Assembly (NCBI GenBank): GCA_000242815.2 | Contig: AHHB01000018.1 | Span: 62,001 to 126,000 of the forward strand | Length of the DNA stretch: 64,000 nt | Origin: Janthinobacterium lividum PAMC 25724 | Lineage (GTDB): Bacteria; Pseudomonadota; Gammaproteobacteria; Burkholderiales; Burkholderiaceae_D | Direction of reading: 5' to 3' | Shown: in pieces, positions 1-6,598 of the stretch | How positions within the stretch are numbered: the first letter of the stretch is position 1 | Layout of the letters: every line of letters starts with the position of its first letter | Notes under the pieces: generated by a model | Databases searched by the model: none | What the model was told of the DNA's origin: nothing | Seen by the model: the letters and a program-made list of their open reading frames with translations, nothing else | Made by a program: the position numbers and the translations under genes

Positions 1-528
1 GCCCCTGGCCTGTCGAAAATGATCATCGGCCTGGGCTGGGATGCCCGCGCCACCGATGGCGCCGCGTTCGACATCGACGGTTCCGCGTTCCTGTTGAAGG
101 CCGACGGCAAGGTACGCGCCGACGTCGACATGATTTTCTACAACAACCTGAAATCGAGCGACGCTTCCGTCACCCACTCGGGCGACAACACCACCGGCGC
201 CGGCGATGGCGACGATGAAACCGTCATCGTCGACCTGGCCAAGGTACCAGCCGAGATCGACAAGATTGCCGTCTGCGTGACGATACACGATGCCGAGGCA
301 CGCAAGCAAAACTTTGGTATGGTGTCCAAAGCGTACGTGCGTTGCGTGAACGCCAACGGCAACACGGAAATCGCCCGCTTCGACCTGTCGGAAGACGGTT
401 CGGCGGAAACGGCCATGGTCTTTGGTGAAATCTACCGCAATGGCGCCGATTGGAAATTCAAGGCCATCGGCCAGGGCTACAAGGGCGGTTTAGGTCCTTT
501 GGCAGCGTCGTTCGGTGTTGGCGTTTAA
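1..528 (+). CDS. terD: TerD-family stress protein, 5' end outside the window
   Basis: The reading frame is open from base 1 (it reads APGLSK before the internal Met at 19), so the true start, probably about 20 codons earlier, lies off the window. The visible 175 residues carry the TerD-family signature: GLGWDAR, an acidic stretch DIDGSAFLL, HSGDNTTGAGDGDDE (the calcium-binding acidic loop of the family), and the C-terminal EIYRNGADWKFKAIGQGY block. TerD-family proteins are cytoplasmic Ca2+-binding proteins linked to tellurite, phage and envelope stress; the biochemical role is not settled. It is followed by an AIM24 gene and a second TerD paralogue in the same direction, as in other ter clusters. 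Family assignment is firm; which ter paralogue this is (terD or terE) is not decidable here. Confidence 0.9.
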   Translation, partial: APGLSKMIIGLGWDARATDGAAFDIDGSAFLLKADGKVRADVDMIFYNNLKSSDASVTHSGDNTTGAGDGDDETVIVDLAKVPAEIDKIAVCVTIHDAEARKQNFGMVSKAYVRCVNANGNTEIARFDLSEDGSAETAMVFGEIYRNGADWKFKAIGQGYKGGLGPLAASFGVGV

Positions 529-596
529 GTTGTAGAGTCAGGGCGGTCCGCAGTGCGGGCCGGCACCATCATCACCTAGTTGAAGAAGGAATAGGT

Positions 597-1304
597 ATGC
601 CAGTTTTCAATATTACCGGGGACGTCGACCCGTTTCTGCATGTGTCGCTGGCCAAGGGCGAGAAGATTTATTGCGAATCTAACGCGATGGTGATGATGGA
701 AACCAATCTTGAGCTGAAAGGCAAGATGACGGGCGGCATCGGCGCTGCGCTGATGCGCACCTTTGCCAACGGCGAATCGTTCTTTCAGCAGCATATCGAG
801 GCCGTGCGGGGCGACGGCGATTGCCTGCTGTCGCCCACCTTGCCCGGCGCGATGCGGGTGCTTGATGTGGGCAAGGAGCTCGGTGCCCAGCAATACATGA
901 TCAGTGACGGCGCCTTCGTGGCGGCCAGTGCAGGCGTGGAATTGAAGGTGCGCACGCAAAGCCTGGGTAATGCGCTGTTTGCCCAGAGCGGTGGTTTTTT
1001 CATCACCGAGACGGCAGGCAGCGGCCAATTGGCGGTGTCTGGTTTTGGCGCCATGTCGATACTCGAAGTGACGCCTGGCAAGGACGTGGTGATTGATAAC
1101 TCGCACGTCGTATGCTGGGATAGCCGCCTGCAATATGAAATTTCCATGACGACCGGCAGTAGCGGTGGCTTTCTGGGCAATCTGATCAATAGCCAGACCA
1201 GCGGCGAGGGCATGGTGCTGAAATTTTCAGGCACGGGGAAAATCCTCGTGTGCTCGCGTAACCGCGCAGCCTTCCTCGCCTGGACACAAAGCAAGCCGGC
1301 GTAA
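597..1304 (+). CDS. AIM24 family protein
   Basis: This is a 235-residue protein of the AIM24/TIGR00266 type, made of Gly- and beta-rich repeats such as LKGKMTGGIGAALMRTFANGESFF and the ending GEGMVLKFSGTGKILVCSRN. The frame is open further upstream, but the ATG at 597 is preceded by AAGGA (586-590) at normal spacing and gives the usual MPVFNITGDVDPFL beginning. No signal peptide or membrane segment is visible. The family is named after a yeast mitochondrial protein; its bacterial role is unknown, but it is repeatedly found between terD paralogues, as here, so a shared stress function is inferred. The gene sits 68 bp after the partial terD and 39 bp before the next TerD-family gene, so co-transcription is likely. 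Confidence 0.85.
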   Translation: MPVFNITGDVDPFLHVSLAKGEKIYCESNAMVMMETNLELKGKMTGGIGAALMRTFANGESFFQQHIEAVRGDGDCLLSPTLPGAMRVLDVGKELGAQQYMISDGAFVAASAGVELKVRTQSLGNALFAQSGGFFITETAGSGQLAVSGFGAMSILEVTPGKDVVIDNSHVVCWDSRLQYEISMTTGSSGGFLGNLINSQTSGEGMVLKFSGTGKILVCSRNRAAFLAWTQSKPA

Positions 1305-1343
1305 TTAGTACTTGATGCAACTAAACAAACAGGAGCAATGCGT

Positions 1344-1925
1344 ATGTCTGTCAATTTGAGCAAGGGCCAGAAGATTTCTCTGGACAAAGAAGCTGGTACC
1401 ACCCTGAGCCGTATCACCATGGGCCTGGGATGGGATGCGGTCAAGACCAAGGGTTTCCTTGGCTTCGGTTCGAAGACCGAAGCGGTCGACCTGGACGCTT
1501 CGTGCGTCATGTTCGACGAGAACAAGAGCACGTCCGATATCGTCTGGTTCCGCCAGCTGAAAAGCAAGGACGGCAGCATCGTTCATACGGGCGACAACCG
1601 CACGGGCGCAGGCGATGGCGACGACGAACAGATCAATGTTGATCTGTCGAGCGTGCCGGCGCATGTGAAAAGCCTGGTCTTCACCGTCAACAGCTTTACC
1701 GGCCAGAACTTCGCGCAGGTAGAAAACGCCTATTGCCGCATCTTGAATGCCAGCAATAACCAGGAAGTCGCGCGTTTCAACCTGTCTGTGCAAGGTTCCC
1801 ACACGGCACAGATCATGGCCAAGTTGTATCGCCATAACGGCGAATGGAAGATGCACGCCATCGGCGAAAACGGCAACGGTCGCACCTTCGACGACCTTAT
1901 GCCGCAGATTGCTGTGCATCTATAA
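1344..1925 (+). CDS. TerD-family protein (TerZ-like)
   Basis: A 193-residue TerD-family protein with MSVNLSKGQKISL at the N-terminus, GLGWDAVKTKG, VDLDASCVMFDE, HTGDNRTGAGDGDDEQI and the C-terminal KLYRHNGEWKMHAIGE block. An ATG also exists two codons upstream (1338), but the ribosome-binding site AGGAG at 1331-1335 lies only 2 nt from it and 8 nt from the ATG at 1344, so 1344 is preferred. The extra residues after GWD (KTKGFLGFGSKTEAV) and the VDLDAS motif match the TerZ/TerA-like branch rather than the TerD upstream. The stop codon at 1923-1925 coincides with the left end of a 120-bp imperfect palindrome. Calcium binding through the acidic loop is known for the family, not shown here. Confidence 0.88.
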   Translation: MSVNLSKGQKISLDKEAGTTLSRITMGLGWDAVKTKGFLGFGSKTEAVDLDASCVMFDENKSTSDIVWFRQLKSKDGSIVHTGDNRTGAGDGDDEQINVDLSSVPAHVKSLVFTVNSFTGQNFAQVENAYCRILNASNNQEVARFNLSVQGSHTAQIMAKLYRHNGEWKMHAIGENGNGRTFDDLMPQIAVHL

Positions 1926-2044
1926 ACGTCAGGCCAAATCTGCTGCGCGCCGCGATTTGCGGCCTGCGATGCTCACTGTGCCTACGCACAGCTGCGCTTC
2001 TCGGCCACAACTCGCCTACGCTCGCGACGATTTTGCCAGACGTT
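1925..2044. repeat. 120-bp imperfect palindromic repeat element
   Basis: The two ends are inverted copies: AACGTCAGGCCAAATC at 1925-1940 pairs with the reverse complement of GATTTTGCCAGACGTT at 2029-2044, with two mismatches. The arms continue imperfectly inwards and the centre is a perfect hairpin, CTGTGC-CTAC-GCACAG (1976-1991). The whole element begins exactly at the stop codon of the TerD-family gene. It has no coding frame that looks real. It resembles a dispersed palindromic repeat or very small mobile element; a genome-wide copy count is needed to say which. No second copy was noticed in this window. Confidence 0.6.
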
Positions 2045-2126
2045 ATTAAGGAGCAGTACGCAGCGGGCGGGGGACGGACCGGATACCGGCCATTGTCCGC
2101 TGCTCTACATTGAAGGAGAGTATGTT

Positions 2127-2348
2127 GTGATGCGATTGCTGATAGCCTTGCTACTGCCGTGTCTCACGTTTTTTATGCTGGGGCGCCCGCTGGCCGGTGC
2201 CGCCGCCTTGATCTTGCAGTGCACTGTGATCGGCTGGGTGCCGGCGGCCCTGTGGGCCCTGTACACGGTGAACCAGCATAAAACGGAGCAGGAATTGGAA
2301 GGTGCATTAAGCCGCAGCTACATGCGCAGGCGTAGTCGGTTGATCTAA
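2127..2348 (+). CDS. small Pmp3/YqaE-like membrane protein
   Basis: A 73-residue protein with two hydrophobic segments (about residues 3-18 and 23-45) and a basic tail ending RRRSRLI. The pattern LLLPCLTFFMLGRP...IGWVPAALWALYTV matches the Pmp3/YqaE layout, in which LLPP, a Gly/polar turn, GW-P and ALY-V are conserved. Such proteolipids sit in the inner membrane and are linked to membrane potential and salt stress. AAGGAG (2113-2118) precedes both a GTG at 2127 and an ATG at 2130; either could be the start, with spacing favouring GTG. It is the last gene before a strong terminator at 2379-2415, so it may end the ter transcript. Confidence 0.65.
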   Translation: MMRLLIALLLPCLTFFMLGRPLAGAAALILQCTVIGWVPAALWALYTVNQHKTEQELEGALSRSYMRRRSRLI

Positions 2349-2378
2349 ATCAGCCGGGCGCTTGGAATCCTTGCGCTA

Positions 2379-2415
2379 ATGACACTCACGATTCATCGTG
2401 CGTGTCATTTTTTTT
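2379..2415 (+). terminator. rho-independent terminator after the ter cluster
   Basis: ATGACAC, one mismatch, CACGA, loop TTCA, TCGTG, one mismatch and GTGTCAT form a 13-position stem with a single internal mismatch, followed by a run of eight T (2408-2415). It lies 30 bp after the stop of the small membrane protein. Confidence 0.8.
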
Positions 2416-2534
2416 AGCTGGAAAAATATCGATGCGACATAACATTTTCACCGCTTCATTTTGCTGAAGATAGCGCTGACACCCGAGGACGCGCGATTGC
2501 CTGTCTTCGAGGGGTAGTCTGCGCGCCCTGGCGT

Positions 2535-2999
2535 TTAGCCGGCGGGCGCGCCCTGCGTGATTTTTACTTTGACCCGATACGTGGGCGCGGCCTCGTTCAG
2601 CGCCGGCGGCGTGGCCGGGTCGACGTCGAGCAGCGTGAACGTCAAGTGCTGGACGCTGACGGAACTGGCGGCACCGGGCATGGAATCGGACAAGACGATG
2701 TCCGTGGCGCCCGCGCTGTTGCGCAAACTGAAGCTGTAGCTGACGTAGCCTTTCCACACGCATACGGCGCCCTTGCGGCAGCGGCTGTCGTTGACACGCT
2801 CCAGTTTCAGGGTATCGGTGGCCGTGATGGCAACCTGTTCGCCCGGCGAGAGCACGTGGCTGACGCTACGTGGTGTGTTTTCCGCCTCGCCGGCGCTGCC
2901 AGCCGCGCCGCAGCCAGACAGCATTGCCAGGCAGGCGATCAGCAGGGAGAGCAGCAGCGGAAGCAGCAGGGTACGATCAGAGCCGTTTAAATAAGCCAT
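2535..2999 (-). CDS. putative lipoprotein with RC...VCVW-G motif
   Basis: A 154-residue protein. The start at 2999 follows GAAAGGA at good spacing and gives a hydrophobic signal (TLLLPLLLSLLIACLAM) ending in the lipobox LSGC, with the acylated Cys at about residue 29. The mature part contains DSRCRKGAVCVWKG, a Cys-pair motif found in a group of small uncharacterised bacterial lipoproteins, and a C-terminal beta-rich part ending RVKVKITQGAPAG. The two Cys probably form a disulphide. Nothing in the neighbourhood suggests a function; it faces the ter cluster tail-to-tail. A longer frame reaching 3119 lacks a better start. The lipoprotein call is firm, the role unknown. Confidence 0.7.
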   Translation of the reverse strand: MAYLNGSDRTLLLPLLLSLLIACLAMLSGCGAAGSAGEAENTPRSVSHVLSPGEQVAITATDTLKLERVNDSRCRKGAVCVWKGYVSYSFSLRNSAGATDIVLSDSMPGAASSVSVQHLTFTLLDVDPATPPALNEAAPTYRVKVKITQGAPAG

Positions 3000-3172
3000 G
3001 TTTTTCCTTTCAGGTAAAGCGTCCCCGGCGTGGCGTCCACGCATGGGATAATGATAGCAAAATGATATTTCTGCGGCGCCCCATTGGCGCGTGGCGAATG
3101 AATTGATGCGCCGGCCCACGCGGCACGCCGATTACTGCGTAGAATGGCTGTTTTGAAAATCAGGAAACAACC

Positions 3173-3439
3173 ATGAAAAAAACTGCCCTGGCGAAAAGCG
3201 ATGCCAAGAAACTGATGGGAAAGATGAATGTTCCCGGCGCCGGTGCATTCGGTAAGGAAGCGGTGGTCATCGACCGTCGCGAGCAGCGCAAGCGCGATCA
3301 GGCGCTGGGCCTGGTGCCATTCGCCGTCAAGCTGAACAGCGATCTGGTCTTGCAATTGCAGACCCTGGCCAAGGAGCGCGATGCGGATCTGAATGAACTG
3401 GTCGCTGAAACCTTGCTCAAGGGCCTGGCTGCAGCTTAA
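3173..3439 (+). CDS. small conserved protein with RHH-like C-terminus
   Basis: An 88-residue, Lys/Arg-rich soluble protein (MKKTALAKSDAKKLMGKM...). AGGAAA lies 7 nt before the ATG. The second half, VPFAVKLNSDLVLQLQTLAKERDADLNELVAETLLKGL, has the length and strand-helix-helix pattern of a ribbon-helix-helix DNA-binding fold, but I do not recognise the family. It stands alone between a divergently transcribed lipoprotein gene and convergent rpoH, with a shared two-way terminator at 3485-3508. A DNA-binding role is an inference from pattern only. Confidence 0.6.
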   Translation: MKKTALAKSDAKKLMGKMNVPGAGAFGKEAVVIDRREQRKRDQALGLVPFAVKLNSDLVLQLQTLAKERDADLNELVAETLLKGLAAA

Positions 3440-3484
3440 TCGCCTGCCATGTTTATCTGTTGATAAACATCAAGTCATAAAACT

Positions 3485-3508
3485 AAAAGGCGCCTTGCGG
3501 CGCCTTTT
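3485..3508. terminator. bidirectional terminator between the small protein gene and rpoH
   Basis: A perfect 10-bp stem AAAAGGCGCC / GGCGCCTTTT with loop TTGC. The A- and T-tracts make it usable from both strands, serving the + strand gene ending at 3439 and rpoH ending at 3530. Confidence 0.85.
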
Positions 3509-3529
3509 GCATTGCGGCATTGCTTGTGC

Positions 3530-4429
3530 TTACACGTAGGCGGCCAGCGCGCCCTTCATTTTTTTCAGCGCCGCCACTTCGATCTGGCGGATGCGCTCGG
3601 CCGATACGCCGAATTCTTCTGCCAAAGCATGCAGGGTGGCGCCAGAACCATCGTCGTTGGCCAGCCAGCGCGCTTCGATGATGCGGCGCGAACGGGCGTC
3701 CAGCTTCGACAGTGCCGTTTCCAGGCCTTCCGATTGCAGGCGCGTCACCTGTTTCGCTTCCAGTACCTTGGTCGGCTCGCTATGTTCCGACGCCAGGTAG
3801 GCGATTGGCGAGAACTTGTCGTCTTCATCGTCGGTCGGCGATTCCAGGGCGATATCGCGGCCGCTCAAGCGCGTTTCCATCTCGATCACTTCTTCGCGCT
3901 TGACGTCGAGCAGCTTGGCCAGTGCATCGATCTGTTTGGGCGTCATCGCATCGAGGCCCGTCTTGTGGCTGCGCAGGTTGAAGAACAGTTTGCGTTGTGC
4001 CTTCGTCGTTGCCACCTTGACCAGGCGCCAGTTTTTCAGGATGTACTCGTGCATCTCGGCTTTCACCCAGTGCATGGCGTACGATACCAGGCGCACGCCC
4101 TGGTCCGGGTCGAAGCGCTTTACGGCTTTCATTAAGCCGATATTACCTTCTTGAATCAGGTCGGCGTGTGGCAAGCCATAGCCCAGGTAGCCACGCGCAA
4201 TCGAGACCACCAGGCGCAGGTGCGACAGCACCAGTTCTTGCGCGGCAGCCAAGTCGTTTTTTTCGCGCAAGCGTTTTGCCAGCGAAATTTCTTCGTCGTG
4301 GGTCAACATGGGCAGGCGGTTCACGGCCGAGATATAGGCGTCGATATTGCCCAGATTGCCAGTGAAGCCGAGGCCCAGTGCATTATTTTTGGTCGGAACC
4401 AATGCGGACGTTGCGGACATCATAGTCAT
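3530..4429 (-). CDS. rpoH: heat-shock sigma factor RpoH (sigma-32)
   Basis: A 299-residue sigma-70-family factor that directs RNA polymerase to heat-shock promoters. Region 2 is seen as LRLVVSIARGYLGYGLPHADLIQEGNIGLMKAVKRFDP and MHWVKAEMHEYILKNWRLVKV. The RpoH box QRKLFFNLR, which separates RpoH from other group factors and is involved in control and core binding, is intact. Region 4 ends the protein with a helix-turn-helix (LHALAEEFGVSAERIRQIE). The start at 4429 is chosen because a GGGAG site lies about 5 nt before it; the frame is open 15 codons further. Transcription probably starts from the CIRCE-overlapped promoter at 4595-4624. The neighbours ftsX, ftsE and ftsY are a usual companion block. 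Confidence 0.96.
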   Translation of the reverse strand: MTMMSATSALVPTKNNALGLGFTGNLGNIDAYISAVNRLPMLTHDEEISLAKRLREKNDLAAAQELVLSHLRLVVSIARGYLGYGLPHADLIQEGNIGLMKAVKRFDPDQGVRLVSYAMHWVKAEMHEYILKNWRLVKVATTKAQRKLFFNLRSHKTGLDAMTPKQIDALAKLLDVKREEVIEMETRLSGRDIALESPTDDEDDKFSPIAYLASEHSEPTKVLEAKQVTRLQSEGLETALSKLDARSRRIIEARWLANDDGSGATLHALAEEFGVSAERIRQIEVAALKKMKGALAAYV

Positions 4430-4594
4430 GCTTTCTCCCTCGTAGTCTTGCTTTGTTCCAGTCGGCCATGTCACGCGACATGGCCCGATTGTCTGTTCAG
4501 TTTTGCGTATTCGGTCTTGTACTTTGCGGATCGTGGCGCCACCTATATCTGGCGCTGATGGGGCTGATGGCGGTTCTGCGCTTGGTATGTGCTT

Positions 4595-4624
4595 ATATTA
4601 GCACTCTCTGCTTGAGAGTGCCAA
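4595..4624 (-). promoter_or_regulatory. sigma-70-type promoter of rpoH
   Basis: Read on the minus strand, TTGGCA (4624-4619) and TAATAT (4600-4595) are separated by 18 nt. Predicted transcription starts near 4588 and leaves a leader of about 160 nt before the rpoH ATG at 4429. The promoter spacer is almost entirely occupied by the CIRCE palindrome. Confidence 0.6.
4598..4624. promoter_or_regulatory. CIRCE element (HrcA operator)
   Basis: TTAGCACTC (4598-4606), a 9-nt spacer, then GAGTGCCAA (4616-4624). The CIRCE consensus is TTAGCACTC-N9-GAGTGCTAA, so 17 of 18 arm positions match and the spacer is exactly 9. CIRCE is the binding site of the HrcA repressor, usually controlling groESL and dnaK operons. 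Here it overlaps both promoter hexamers of rpoH, so repression of rpoH by HrcA is inferred. Confidence 0.88.
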
Positions 4625-4726
4625 TCAGCACTTTTAATCATCCCGATAGCCTAAATGCTATGACGATTCATCTGCCAATAATTTTTACAAAAGGCACCCC
4701 TAGGGCGCTTGACCACCTTAGTATGC

Positions 4727-4752
4727 GCCCTTTCGGACGCGCCCGAAAGGGC
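4727..4752. repeat. 10-bp perfect stem-loop
   Basis: GCCCTTTCGG (4727-4736) pairs perfectly with CCGAAAGGGC (4743-4752) around the loop ACGCGC. No T-run follows on either strand, so a simple intrinsic terminator is unlikely. Function unknown. Confidence 0.5.
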
Positions 4753-4863
4753 CGCACGGCGCTTGGCGACAACAGGGCTAGTCTACGGTCGCAAGCTGAA
4801 GAGTAGCTTAATAATACTTGCTAAACATCAAGATAATTAGCGTATCGGATAGCGCCCGACAAG

Positions 4864-4919
4864 TGGCGCTGTGGCGCTGTGGCGCTGTGACGCATGGCGG
4901 CGCCAGCGGCGCCGCCATG
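4864..4919. repeat. 8-bp tandem triplet plus 12-bp perfect stem-loop after ftsX
   Basis: Three copies of TGGCGCTG lie head to tail at 4864-4887. Next to them CATGGCGGCGCC (4893-4904), loop AGC, and GGCGCCGCCATG (4908-4919) form a perfect 12-bp stem directly downstream of the ftsX stop. The stem is strong enough to end or protect the ftsX transcript but lacks a U-tract. Confidence 0.55.
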
Positions 4920-4929
4920 GAAGGGCAGG

Positions 4930-5850
4930 TCAGTTCAGGCGCGCCAGATGGCGCTGCACGCAGAGGAAGGCGCCGATCAGGCCCAGGCCGGCGCTGACGG
5001 CCAGCAAGCCCGCCATCGGCAGCGGTGCCAGCGGCACCAACTGGAATTCAGACGCATACAGGCGGGCAAATTCGGCAATCGCACTATTGAGTGGCTGCAA
5101 CGCAAGCGCTACGGCGCCCAGGGCCAGCGCACCGGCGCACAGGCCCAGCAGGGCGCCCGTGTAATAGAAGGGGCGGTGGATGAAGGTATCGGTGGCGCCG
5201 ATCAATTTCGAGATGCTGATTTCATCGCGCTGCTGCATCACTTGCAGGCGGATGGTATTGAAGACGACGGCGATCACGGCCACACCCAGGGTAATGGCGA
5301 GCAGCAACAATACTAGGCGCAGCACGCCCAGCAGGGCCGCCAGGCGCTTGACCCAGGCCGAATCGACTTGCGCCGACTCCACGAATGGCAGGTGGCGCAA
5401 TTGTTCTGCCACCGCATCGACATCCTGCGCTTCGCTGGCGCTGCCGAACGCATCGAGCTTTAGCACATAGCTGTCGGGTAGGGGATTGTCACCCAGGGTG
5501 CTGAGCACGTCGGCCAGGCCATTCTTGTTTTTTAGCGAGTCGAGCGCCTGTTCACGCGGGATGAAGACGATCTTCGCCTGTTGCGCGCCGACGATCTTGC
5601 GCATGGCGCTGGCCAGGGCCACTGCTTGTTCGCGCGGTGTGCTTATTTTCAAGAAAACGCTGATTTCCGGGTCGACCGACATTTGTTCCGACATGGGGCG
5701 CACATTGTCGAGCATGGTCAAGCCGGCGAATGGCAGCGACAGGGCGATGGCAACGACGACGACGTTCAACAAAAAGCCGCCCGGCGACTTGCGCAAATGG
5801 ATCAGCGCCGAGCCGAGCGCAAAGCGGTGTTGACGGAACCAGCCTCTCAT
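4930..5850 (-). CDS. ftsX: cell-division ABC transporter permease FtsX
   Basis: A 306-residue inner-membrane protein. A first membrane helix (about residues 26-46) is followed by a periplasmic domain of about 125 residues and three more helices (about 178-200, 228-253, 275-297), the four-helix layout of FtsX. The last cytoplasmic turn LQVMQQRDEISISKLIGAT is the conserved coupling region that contacts FtsE. With FtsE it forms the complex that controls septal peptidoglycan hydrolases and divisome activity. Its ATG overlaps the ftsE stop by 4 bp, so translation is coupled. Downstream is a strong stem-loop at 4893-4919. Confidence 0.95.
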   Translation of the reverse strand: MRGWFRQHRFALGSALIHLRKSPGGFLLNVVVVAIALSLPFAGLTMLDNVRPMSEQMSVDPEISVFLKISTPREQAVALASAMRKIVGAQQAKIVFIPREQALDSLKNKNGLADVLSTLGDNPLPDSYVLKLDAFGSASEAQDVDAVAEQLRHLPFVESAQVDSAWVKRLAALLGVLRLVLLLLAITLGVAVIAVVFNTIRLQVMQQRDEISISKLIGATDTFIHRPFYYTGALLGLCAGALALGAVALALQPLNSAIAEFARLYASEFQLVPLAPLPMAGLLAVSAGLGLIGAFLCVQRHLARLN

Positions 5851-6590
5851 GCCTGCTCTCCCTGTGCGTCGTCCGGGTTGAGGGGCGGGGCGAAATCGGG
5901 ATCGGGCGGTGCGAAGACGGGCGCCTGCGTGGCCTTGTCGATGGCTACCAGTTGGCCGTTTTTCAAGTGGATCACGCGGGCGGCGGCGTCGAGCATCTGT
6001 TCGTCATGGCTGGAAATGAGGCAGGTCACGCCCACCGAATGAAACGCTTTCAGGGCGTCGAGCACCTTGTTGGCGCTGGCGCGGTCGAGGTTGGCCGTCG
6101 GTTCGTCGGCCAGGATGATCTGTGGCCGGTTGACGATGGCGCGCGCGATCGAGACGCGCTGCTGTTCGCCGCCCGACAGCGACAGGGGGCGCGCCATGGC
6201 GCGGTCCAGCAGGCCCACCTTGTCAAGGGCCGCGCGCGCGCGCTGCTCGGCGGCCGCCTTGTGTGCGCCCACGACCAGCAGCGGCAGCATCACGTTGGCC
6301 AGGATGGAGCGGTCGTTCAATAATTTTTGCTGCTGGAAGATCAGGCCCATGTTGCGGCGCAGGAAGGGAACGCCCGCTGGCTTGATCTTTGCCATGTCCT
6401 GGCCATTGACGATCAGCTTGCCCGAGCTGGGGCGTTCCATGGCGGCGATCATTTTCAGCAGGGTTGACTTGCCGGCGCCGGACGGGCCGGCCAGGAAGAC
6501 CAGCTCGCCTTTGGCAATACTCAGCGAAATGTCGCTGAGCGCCACGGCGTCGGAAGAGTATTGCTTGGAGACGTGCTGAAATTCAATCAT
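5847..6590 (-). CDS. ftsE: cell-division ATP-binding protein FtsE
   Basis: A 247-residue ABC ATPase, the partner of FtsX. Walker A is GPSGAGKST (residues 35-43), the Q-loop is LIFQQQKLL, the ABC signature is LSGGEQQRV (138-146), and Walker B is IILADEP with D162 and E163; the H-loop is ISSHD. The last 30 residues form a Pro/Asp-rich tail (FAPPDPDFAPPLNPDD) that longer FtsE proteins of this group carry. The gene lies 8 bp after ftsY and overlaps ftsX by 4 bp; the order ftsY-ftsE-ftsX is the classical one. Confidence 0.96.
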   Translation of the reverse strand: MIEFQHVSKQYSSDAVALSDISLSIAKGELVFLAGPSGAGKSTLLKMIAAMERPSSGKLIVNGQDMAKIKPAGVPFLRRNMGLIFQQQKLLNDRSILANVMLPLLVVGAHKAAAEQRARAALDKVGLLDRAMARPLSLSGGEQQRVSIARAIVNRPQIILADEPTANLDRASANKVLDALKAFHSVGVTCLISSHDEQMLDAAARVIHLKNGQLVAIDKATQAPVFAPPDPDFAPPLNPDDAQGEQA

Positions 6591-6598
6591 GTATAGGC

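Larger units (their letters stand above)
4430..4929. other. 500-bp intergenic region between ftsX and rpoH
   Basis: No convincing gene is present. From left to right it holds the rpoH leader, the rpoH promoter with its CIRCE operator (4595-4624), a 10-bp stem-loop (4727-4752), an 8-bp tandem triplet (4864-4887) and a perfect 12-bp stem-loop after ftsX (4893-4919). The open frame 4453-4806 has no family resemblance and is ignored. Confidence 0.6.

Noticed and set aside
4453-4806. A 117-codon frame in the ftsX-rpoH gap
   Set aside because: It crosses the CIRCE/promoter region, has no ribosome-binding site and no family features.
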